Source of the DNA: Ignavibacteriaceae bacterium
GTDB lineage: Bacteria > Bacteroidota > Ignavibacteria > Ignavibacteriales > Ignavibacteriaceae
Length of the DNA: 11,739 nt
Assembly: GCA_019912505.1 (NCBI GenBank)
Contig: JAIOIM010000771.1
Coordinates: 1 to 11,739 of the forward strand
Reading direction: 5' to 3'
Position numbers and translations under genes: made by a program. Below, in pieces: positions 5,351-11,739 of this stretch; position 1 is the first letter of the stretch, and the number at the start of each line of letters is the position of its first letter. The notes beneath the pieces were generated by a model. That model saw only the letters and a list, made by a program, of their open reading frames with translations, was not told the DNA's origin and did not search any database.

Positions 5351-6190
5351 TCATGTTAAAATATCTTTTCGGTTAAACAAGTAAACCGTAATACCGAATA
5401 GCGCGGCAATGTGTCCGGCAAGTATACCGGCTGATTTTAGAATCTCGGCATAGTCAATCGGATCACTAAAAAACAGCCTCCAAGAACTCATATAAGTTGT
5501 AAATAAGTAGGGGCGAATAGATTGGAAAATACCAATGTTTATTGCCGAGATAATTACAAAAACTATAATTATTGCCATCGTTGTTATTATTGGTCCAATT
5601 GCATTTTCCACAAGTGATGAAAACAAAAAAGCAAGAGTAGTTACTACCATCATACTTAACGATGCAAAACCGTAACCGAGTAAAAAGCGCCACAGTACAT
5701 CTTCGCGTGCAAATATTGTAACCCCGCCGCTGTTAACAACAATCAACTCCCCGAAGCCAAAAATTAAATAACCAAGACCAAGGCTGATAACTCCGAGGAA
5801 TAGGACAAGCATATTAGTGTAAATTATACCGGCAATAAATTTTGCCGTAACAAGTTTTATTCTCGAAATCGGTCTGGTTATAAGCAGCCGGTAAGTTCCG
5901 GCGGTTGCTTCACCGGCTAATAAATCGCCTGCAACAAGTGTAACAAGAAACGGAATGTGGATGACAAGCACATTTAATATTATATAAGATACAAGATACC
6001 CGTTCAGCAGGTTCCCCACGAAAAAAAAGTTTTGCTGTAAACTGCGGGTCATAAAATCGAGAGAGCGTTCGCCTTCAACCATCATAGCAATTTGAATTAC
6101 GGGTACAAGCAAACCGATGGCGATAAACCCAATGTACGAGCGCCACTTTCTGAAAATTTTATATAGTTCAATTTTTATTACTTTAAGCAT
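5351..6190 (-). CDS. ABC-2 type transporter permease (NosY-like)
   Basis: This 279-residue integral membrane protein has about six hydrophobic segments (near 17-38, 60-88, 117-145, 167-192, 198-221, 252-272). The conserved cytoplasmic loop DLLAGEATAGTYRLLITRPISR (89-110) is the hallmark of ABC2_membrane permeases that couple to the ATPase. The start codon overlaps the stop of the ATPase gene by one base (TAATG), so the two are translationally coupled and should form the transporter together. Such permeases export drugs, lipids or peptides, or assist in metalloenzyme assembly; the substrate cannot be read from sequence. No other permease gene is present, so the transporter is likely a homodimer of this subunit with two ATPases. 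Confidence 0.88.
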   Translation of the reverse strand: MLKVIKIELYKIFRKWRSYIGFIAIGLLVPVIQIAMMVEGERSLDFMTRSLQQNFFFVGNLLNGYLVSYIILNVLVIHIPFLVTLVAGDLLAGEATAGTYRLLITRPISRIKLVTAKFIAGIIYTNMLVLFLGVISLGLGYLIFGFGELIVVNSGGVTIFAREDVLWRFLLGYGFASLSMMVVTTLAFLFSSLVENAIGPIITTMAIIIVFVIISAINIGIFQSIRPYLFTTYMSSWRLFFSDPIDYAEILKSAGILAGHIAALFGITVYLFNRKDILT

Positions 6191-7110
6191 TAGGCAGCCG
6201 TCTCGGTAATTGATAAAAAATATTCTTCTAACGAACGCGTGGGAACTATACCGCTTACTAAAATTTCGTTATCAACAAACATCTTGTTTACGGCTGGTAT
6301 TTCATTGGGGTCAAGCAAAAATACAAGTCTGTTGTTTGCCTCGCTCTGGAGTTTTTTTGCCCACCGAGAATTATTAAGAAGACTTACGCATTTGGCGGTA
6401 TCATCAACTTCAAAAGTAACTTTAAGGCTTGTGGCGTTCAGTAAATCATCCACATAACCTTCTACTTTTGTAGCGCCTTTGTTTATGATGATCATCCTGT
6501 TTGCAACAAGTTCAACTTCGTACAAAATATGCGAACTTAAAAATATTGTTTTGTTCTGATCTTTACTCAAATGAATAATTAAATCTCTAATTTCTTTCAT
6601 CCCTTGCGGGTCAAGCCCGGTAGTCGGCTCATCGAGTATTATTAACTGAGGGTCGTGCAGCAGTGCCTGTGCAAGTCCGAGTCTTTGTTTCATACCGTGC
6701 GAAAAAGTTTTCACTTTACTCCGGCAGCGTTTTGCCAAACCCACCATTTCAAGCACTTCCATAATTCTTGTTTTGGATATTTTGTGCCCCGAAATATCAC
6801 CGATGATTTCTATATTTTTATATGCGGTAAGGTAGCCGTAAAAATCGGGTTTTTCTACAATCGCCCCTACCTCTCTTAATATTTCAAGACGTTTTTCTTT
6901 TAACGGTTTGCCGAAAAGTTTTATTTCGCCCTGGTTGGGTGATATAAGTGAAAGGAGCATTCGTATGGTTGTGCTTTTTCCTGCCCCGTTTGGTCCAAGG
7001 AAACCAAACACATCGCCTTTATATACGTTAAGACTCAAATTATCAACAGCTGTAAGGCTTTTAAATTTTTTTGAGAGATTGTTAATCTCAATTATCTTTT
7101 CATCGTTCAA
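6190..7110 (-). CDS. ABC transporter ATP-binding protein (ABC-2 exporter subunit)
   Basis: This 306-residue ATPase has a complete nucleotide-binding domain: Walker A GPNGAGKST (39-47), signature FSHGMKQR (136-143, SHG instead of the canonical SGG), Walker B LIILDE (156-161), and the H-loop histidine H194 in LSSHILYEVE. Residues after about 215 form the extra C-terminal domain common in NatA/BcrA/NosF-type exporters. It energises the permease encoded immediately downstream. The start is a TTG at 7110, preceded by AAAAGGA (7124-7118) at 7 bases; no in-frame ATG is available and the nearby ATG at 7103 is out of frame and stops after three codons. It is the first gene of the operon ATPase-permease-LolA-like, whose promoter must lie in 7125-7597. 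Confidence 0.92.
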   Translation of the reverse strand: MNDEKIIEINNLSKKFKSLTAVDNLSLNVYKGDVFGFLGPNGAGKSTTIRMLLSLISPNQGEIKLFGKPLKEKRLEILREVGAIVEKPDFYGYLTAYKNIEIIGDISGHKISKTRIMEVLEMVGLAKRCRSKVKTFSHGMKQRLGLAQALLHDPQLIILDEPTTGLDPQGMKEIRDLIIHLSKDQNKTIFLSSHILYEVELVANRMIIINKGATKVEGYVDDLLNATSLKVTFEVDDTAKCVSLLNNSRWAKKLQSEANNRLVFLLDPNEIPAVNKMFVDNEILVSGIVPTRSLEEYFLSITETAA

Positions 7111-7597
7111 ATTTTTTTCCTTTTAAAAGGTATAAATTAATTTTTTAGGTTTAAATAAGAGCCAATTGTGGTTTTTAATTTCGTAAGTTCATTTATTAAT
7201 TGCTCTTACAGTTACATAAACGGTACTATTCAATTATGAACAGAAAAAAATACACATATTTTGATATTAAAACACAACTAATTTTGGGTTACTTAAATAA
7301 AAAGATAATAAGTGATAAAATTTTTTTATCATATTACAAAATTAATTTGTTTTTTGTCTCTAAAAATTCGATTTTATATAGTAGAAAATATAACACTTAA
7401 AAATAAATTTTTTCGTTCGCTCTCTAACTATTTTTTTTAAAGCGTTTTTTTCTTAGCTTGCGGCAGCAGCAACCGGAAGATCAAATCAAACATAAAAATC
7501 ACTGAATGATAACTTATAACACCGACATAAAAGTTTACATTATAATTTTATTTTTAATAAATAATAATTTTTTGATAAGCCTGGACGGGAGTACTGA
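7111..7597. other. Divergent AT-rich intergenic region
   Basis: These 487 bases separate the leftward ABC operon from rightward nrdJ and should hold both promoters. Visible structure: an AT-only inverted repeat TGATAAAA/TTTTATCA with a 3-base loop (7313-7331), a GC-richer island around 7455-7485, and a TATAAT hexamer at 7541-7546 without a good partner box; TTTACA at 7534-7539 could be a -35 element with a weak -10 near 7558. None is good enough to name a promoter. A 66-codon open frame at 7200-7400 has AT-driven composition (many K, I, Y, N) and no family resemblance, so I do not call it. I see no B12 riboswitch box and no convincing NrdR box. Confidence 0.6.
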
Positions 7598-10500
7598 ATG
7601 CACATAAAGAGACTATTTACTGAAGAAGGAAAAGACCCATTATCAACCATGAAATTTGAGAAGAGAGTATCGGAAATAAAAAATCCGGATGGCTCTATCG
7701 TGTTCAGAATGGAAGATGTCATCGTCCCTTCATTTTGGTCTCAAGTTGCTACCGATATTATAGCACAAAAATATTTCCGCAAAGCAGGTGTTCCAAAACT
7801 GCTAACGAAAGTTAAAGAAAAAAACGTACCTGCTTGGCTGCAGCCATCAAAAGCAGACAGCGAAAGATTAGAGCAGCTTTCTGAAAGGGAAAGATTCGCA
7901 TCCGAAACTGATTCGCGACAGGTATTTCATCGCCTATCCGGTACTTGGACATACTGGGGCTGGCAAGCGAACTACTTTGATACCGAGGAAGATGCAAAAG
8001 CATTTTATGACGAACTTCTTTATATGTTCGCAAACCAGATGGCAGCGCCTAATAGTCCCCAATGGTTTAACACAGGCTTAAACTGGGCATACGGAATTAC
8101 AGGACCATCGCAAGGGCATTATTATGTTGATTACAAAACCGGTGAACTAACCGCATCATCCGATGCCTACACACATCCGCAGCCGCACGCATGTTTTATT
8201 CAATCGGTTAATGATGATCTTGTTAACGAGGGGGGAATAATGGATCTCTGGGTTCGTGAGGCAAGACTGTTTAAATACGGCTCCGGTACCGGTTCTAATT
8301 TTTCTGATTTACGAGGCGGCGAAGAACCATTAAGCGGCGGCGGCAAATCGAGCGGGTTGATGTCATTCTTAAAAATCGGCGATCGTTCTGCCGGCGCAAT
8401 TAAATCGGGCGGCACAACGCGCCGTGCGGCAAAGATGATTACAATCGATTTAGATCATCCCGATATTGAAGAATATATAAACTGGAAAGTTGTTGAAGAA
8501 CAAAAAGTAGCCGCGCTTGTTGTAGGCAGCAAACTTTGTAATTTTCATCTTAACATGATTATGAAAGCTTGTTACGAAGAACATCCCGAGAACGACCGCT
8601 TCAACAAAAATAGTAATAAAAAACTTGGCAAAGCCGTACTCGAAGCACGCAAAGTAAGCATACCAAACAATTATATTGAACGCGTTATTCAACTTGCTAA
8701 ACTTGGTTTTAAAACTATAGAATTTCCCGAGTACGATGTTGATTGGACCTCGGATGCATATGCAACTGTAGCGGGACAAAATTCCAACAACTCCATCCGT
8801 GTAACAAACGATTATATGAACGCTGTTATAAACAACGGCGACTGGAATCTTTATTGGAGAATTGAGAAGAAAAGAGCAAAGGTAAAAAACCGTGCACCGA
8901 GAGCATCAAGCACACTTTCTGCAAGAGCTTTGTATGATGATATAGCCTACGCAGCATGGTCTTGCGCCGATCCCGGAATTCAATTCCATACTACAATAAA
9001 TGAATGGCATACGTGCCCCGAGGACGGAGAAATCCGCGCATCAAACCCGTGCAGCGAATATATGTTCCTCGATGATACTGCTTGTAATTTAGCTTCTTTG
9101 AATCTCGTTAAATTTTACGATACAAAATCTCACGCTTTCAACATCGAAGCTTTTCGTCATGCTACAAAGCTGTGGACAGTTGTTTTAGAAATTTCTGTTT
9201 TGATGGCTCAGTTTCCGAGCCGCGAAATTGCCGAGCGGAGTTACAACTTTAGAACGCTCGGGCTCGGTTACGCAAACCTTGGTTCGCTTCTTATGCTTCA
9301 AGGCATTCCTTATGATAGTAATGAAGCATTTGCAATATGCGGGGCTATTACTGCAATAATGCACATGAGCTCTTATTCCGCTTCAGCCGAATTGGCTAAA
9401 GAGCAGGGCGCATTTCCCCATTATGAAAAAAATAAAGAGCATATGCTAAAGGTAATCCGCAACCATCGACGTGCGGCTTACAATGTGCCTCATGAAGAAT
9501 ATGAGAAACTTTCTATTTATCCTATTGGCATTGATCCGAAATACTGTCCTTCTGATTTATTAAGAGCTGCTCGCGAGGATGCAGACAAAGCTCTTGAACT
9601 TGGGACAGCACATGGATTTAAAAATGCACAGGTAACTGTTATAGCTCCAACCGGTACAATTGGTTTAGTAATGGATTGCGATACAACCGGTGTTGAACCC
9701 GACTTTGCTTTGGTAAAATTCAAAAAACTTGCAGGCGGCGGTTACTTTAAAATTATTAATCAATCTGTACCCCCGGCACTCGAAAGATTAGGATACAACA
9801 AAGATCAGATAACCGAAATTATTAAATACGCAAAAGGCTCGGGCACTCTTGTCGGTTGTCCTTACATAAATCACGAGTCGTTAAAAGCAAAGGGGTTTAC
9901 GGAAGAGGCTGTTTCTAAAGTTGAAAAAATGCTCCCATCTGTTTTTGAACTCGGTTTTGCATTTAATAAATTCACCATTGGCGCCGATTTTTTGGTGAAG
10001 AAATTAGGGTTAGATGAAGATGAAATAAATTCATTCGATTTTAATCTGCTAAGCGCGATTGGATTTTCTAAACTTGAGATTGCCACCGCTAACGACTATG
10101 TATGCGGCACAATGACGATAGAAGGCGCTCCTTTCTTAAAGCATGAACATTACCCGATATTTGATACCGCTAACAAATGCGGCAAAAAAGGAACTCGCTT
10201 TATTCGTTCGGCTGCTCACATAAAAATGATGGCTGCCGCTCAACCTTTTATTTCGGGTGCAATTTCCAAAACAATCAATCTTCCAAACTCCGCATCAGTT
10301 GATGACGTAAAAGATGCTTATATGCAGTCGTGGAAGCTTGGTATAAAAGCAAACGCTCTTTACAGAGATGGTTCAAAATTATCGCAGCCGCTAAATAGTG
10401 TTGGAGAAGAAGAGTTGGAAGCGCTTCTTGAAGATAAAGATAAAAATGATATTGTAAGAATAGCCGAAAAAATAATTCATCGTTACATTGCAAAAAGAAG

Positions 10501-11191
10501 ACGACTGCCAGACAGAAGAACAGGTTACACACAAAAAGCTAAGATAAACGGACAGAGTGTTTACATACGTACCGGCGAATATGATAACGGACAGATTGGC
10601 GAAATATTTATCGATATGCACCGTGAAGGTGCTGCGTTTAGAAGTTTGCTAAACTGCTTTGCCATTTCTATTTCACTCGGGTTGCAGCACGGCGTACCGC
10701 TCGAAGAGTTTGTGGATGCATTTGTGTTCACCCGCTTTGAACCAAGCGGAATGGTAACCGGTAACGAAAAAATAAAAATGGCTACTTCCGTAATTGATTA
10801 CATTTTTAGAGAGCTTGCAGTAACTTATCTCGGTCGTAATGATCTTTCGCATGTTGATGCCAGCACAGATAATGTAAAATCGAAAACATCACTCGGCATA
10901 GTTAAAAACCTTGCAGAACCTGAATATGTTGACGAGGAGGTTGTAAGCGAAAGATTGGTTGTTCTTGATAAGGGAGCTACTGAAAAGTACAATTATTCCT
11001 TGTCGGCAGGCTCCGCCAACACAACACGAAAACCTTCCGGTAACGGCAGCAAATTAAACCACCAGGTAAAACAGGCAATTGAGCGCGGTTATACCGGTGA
11101 TGTTTGTATAGAGTGCCAGAGTTTAACGATGGTACGTAACGGTACATGTTTGAAGTGTATGACTTGCGGTTCTACTTCGGGCTGCAGTTAA
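7598..11191 (+). CDS. nrdJ: Adenosylcobalamin-dependent (class II) ribonucleoside-diphosphate reductase
   Basis: This 1197-residue enzyme reduces ribonucleotides to deoxyribonucleotides using a radical generated from coenzyme B12, with no separate radical-generating subunit. The catalytic set is visible: N483-P-C485-S-E487, where C485 is the thiyl radical site and N483/E487 flank it, and the reducing pair C199 (PHACFIQS) and C496 (DTACNLAS); the 11-residue step from C485 to C496 equals that of the Thermotoga enzyme. C199 and C485 are about 100 residues further apart than in short NrdJ, as expected in the long ~1200-residue form. A TSCPD domain spans about 967-1085. The C-terminus has six cysteines (1170, 1173, 1184, 1187, 1190, 1196), a zinc-ribbon-like module with the terminal redox cysteines. 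The ATG at 7598 has GGGAG (7587-7591) six bases upstream, and the N-terminus MHIKRLFTEEGKDP fits the family. The gene stands alone and ends at a strong hairpin terminator. Confidence 0.97.
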   Translation: MHIKRLFTEEGKDPLSTMKFEKRVSEIKNPDGSIVFRMEDVIVPSFWSQVATDIIAQKYFRKAGVPKLLTKVKEKNVPAWLQPSKADSERLEQLSERERFASETDSRQVFHRLSGTWTYWGWQANYFDTEEDAKAFYDELLYMFANQMAAPNSPQWFNTGLNWAYGITGPSQGHYYVDYKTGELTASSDAYTHPQPHACFIQSVNDDLVNEGGIMDLWVREARLFKYGSGTGSNFSDLRGGEEPLSGGGKSSGLMSFLKIGDRSAGAIKSGGTTRRAAKMITIDLDHPDIEEYINWKVVEEQKVAALVVGSKLCNFHLNMIMKACYEEHPENDRFNKNSNKKLGKAVLEARKVSIPNNYIERVIQLAKLGFKTIEFPEYDVDWTSDAYATVAGQNSNNSIRVTNDYMNAVINNGDWNLYWRIEKKRAKVKNRAPRASSTLSARALYDDIAYAAWSCADPGIQFHTTINEWHTCPEDGEIRASNPCSEYMFLDDTACNLASLNLVKFYDTKSHAFNIEAFRHATKLWTVVLEISVLMAQFPSREIAERSYNFRTLGLGYANLGSLLMLQGIPYDSNEAFAICGAITAIMHMSSYSASAELAKEQGAFPHYEKNKEHMLKVIRNHRRAAYNVPHEEYEKLSIYPIGIDPKYCPSDLLRAAREDADKALELGTAHGFKNAQVTVIAPTGTIGLVMDCDTTGVEPDFALVKFKKLAGGGYFKIINQSVPPALERLGYNKDQITEIIKYAKGSGTLVGCPYINHESLKAKGFTEEAVSKVEKMLPSVFELGFAFNKFTIGADFLVKKLGLDEDEINSFDFNLLSAIGFSKLEIATANDYVCGTMTIEGAPFLKHEHYPIFDTANKCGKKGTRFIRSAAHIKMMAAAQPFISGAISKTINLPNSASVDDVKDAYMQSWKLGIKANALYRDGSKLSQPLNSVGEEELEALLEDKDKNDIVRIAEKIIHRYIAKRRRLPDRRTGYTQKAKINGQSVYIRTGEYDNGQIGEIFIDMHREGAAFRSLLNCFAISISLGLQHGVPLEEFVDAFVFTRFEPSGMVTGNEKIKMATSVIDYIFRELAVTYLGRNDLSHVDASTDNVKSKTSLGIVKNLAEPEYVDEEVVSERLVVLDKGATEKYNYSLSAGSANTTRKPSGNGSKLNHQVKQAIERGYTGDVCIECQSLTMVRNGTCLKCMTCGSTSGCS

Positions 11192-11204
11192 AAACTAAAT
11201 TATT

Positions 11205-11245
11205 AAAAATCCCTCACACATATTTTGCGTGAGGGATTTTTTTTT
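11205..11245. terminator. Bidirectional rho-independent terminator
   Basis: ATCCCTCAC (11209-11217) pairs with GTGAGGGAT (11229-11237), 9 bp perfect, extended by an A5 tract on the left pairing with the T-tract on the right (nine T at 11237-11245). It lies 14 bases after the nrdJ stop codon and 20 bases beyond the end of the convergent T9SS gene. The A-tract on one side and T-tract on the other let it end transcripts from both directions. Confidence 0.92.
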
Positions 11246-11265
11246 CAAAATAATAACTACTTTTT

Positions 11266-11739
11266 TTATTGCAATAGCACCATCTTTTTTACACTGACAA
11301 AATCACCCGATTGTAACCGGTAAAAATATACACCGCTTGTTAGTTTATTGCCGTTTAATCCGGAAGCGGAATTAAACTCAACATTATAAGTTCCTGCATT
11401 TTGTGTTTCATCAACCAGCGTGGCTATTTCTCTTCCAAGAATATCATATACTTTAAGGCTTACAAATCCGCCAACCGGTATAGAATAATTAATTATGGTA
11501 GACGGATTAAACGGATTCGGAAAGCTTTGTTTCAAATCATAAACATCGGGAATCGAGGGGGCGTTGCCGGTCGACGTAACAGCACCGGTACTGAAACTTC
11601 CCTTATTTGAGTAGTTTGAAAATTCACCGCTTTGAAGCTTTGAACGAACTCTCCAATAATAATTCTTACCCGGGTCTAATCCTGCCAATATTTTTGAGGT
11701 GTTTGAAACTTCTTCAACTCCCGCTTCTGACATATTTAG
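11266..11739 (-). CDS. C-terminal part of a secreted protein with type IX secretion sorting domain (partial)
   Basis: The frame is open to the window edge (two more codons beyond the ATG at 11733), so the ATG is probably internal and the N-terminus lies outside. Numbering from that ATG, residues 1-50 look like the end of a fibronectin type III domain (LDPGKNYYWRVRSKLQSG ... GSFSTG). A short linker leads to the sorting domain from about 70: FPNPFNPSTIINYSIP, VSLKVYDILGREIATLVDE, AGTYNVEF, LTSGVYFYRLQSGDF, ending in KKMVLLQ. This C-terminal domain directs proteins through the Por/type IX secretion system and is cleaved at the cell surface. The FPNPFNPST variant is characteristic of the Bacteroidetes/Chlorobi/Ignavibacteria group. 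What the secreted body does cannot be said from this fragment. Confidence 0.92.
   Translation of the reverse strand, partial: LNMSEAGVEEVSNTSKILAGLDPGKNYYWRVRSKLQSGEFSNYSNKGSFSTGAVTSTGNAPSIPDVYDLKQSFPNPFNPSTIINYSIPVGGFVSLKVYDILGREIATLVDETQNAGTYNVEFNSASGLNGNKLTSGVYFYRLQSGDFVSVKKMVLLQ

Noticed and set aside
7200..7400. 66-codon open frame in the divergent intergenic region
   Set aside because: Composition is what AT-rich noncoding DNA gives (K, I, Y, N, L, S), there is no ribosome binding site or recognisable domain, and the TTG/ATG choices are arbitrary.
7340..7400. NrdR-box-like sequence (TTATATAGTA followed by AATATAACAC) upstream of nrdJ
   Set aside because: Only half-sites resemble the box, spacing is wrong for a pair, and such strings are common in this AT-rich stretch.
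7440..7597. Cobalamin riboswitch upstream of the B12-dependent nrdJ
   Set aside because: No B12-box-like conserved segment or extended structured region is visible; the leader is mostly A and T.
8450..8779. 109-codon minus-strand frame inside nrdJ
   Set aside because: Antisense shadow of a strongly conserved coding region; no family resemblance and no start signals.

Overview
The window looks like a piece of an AT-rich chromosome from the Bacteroidetes/Chlorobi/Ignavibacteria group, most likely an Ignavibacteria-like lineage. The best clue is the partial protein at the right edge, which ends in a type IX secretion (Por) sorting domain with the FPNPFNPST signature common in that group. A long B12-dependent ribonucleotide reductase and A-rich, weak ribosome binding sites fit this. 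The assignment is an inference from sequence style; there is no rRNA or other marker gene.

Layout from left to right. (1) 1-350: a small GIY-YIG endonuclease-domain gene bracketed by two outward-facing GC-rich palindromes in otherwise AT-rich DNA. (2) 464-1165 (+): an orphan CcdA-type thiol-disulfide transporter, convergent with (3) 1186-1734 (-): an AlkA-type DNA-3-methyladenine glycosylase whose 5' end appears broken or frameshifted. (4) About 1911-4610: an accessory block with all genes on the minus strand: a nucleotidyltransferase/HEPN pair, a VapB/VapC-type pair and a single BKACE (DUF849) enzyme. Related imperfect inverted repeats separate these units and sit at both ends of the block. 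(5) 4617-7110 (-): a tight three-gene operon for an ABC-2 exporter and a periplasmic LolA-like protein. (6) 7111-7597: an AT-rich divergent intergenic region. (7) 7598-11191 (+): nrdJ, then a strong hairpin terminator shared with (8) the convergent, edge-truncated T9SS-secreted protein.

The most interesting part is block 4. One or two genes per unit, all in one orientation, toxin-antitoxin-like content, stop codons embedded in a TAAC motif, and 85-170 bp palindromic repeats about 900 bp apart together resemble an integron-type cassette array without an integrase (a CALIN). I cannot run an attC covariance model, and parts of the repeats do not match strict attC consensus, so this remains a hypothesis. 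A second lead is the palindrome-flanked GIY-YIG gene, which may be a very small mobile or repeat-associated unit.
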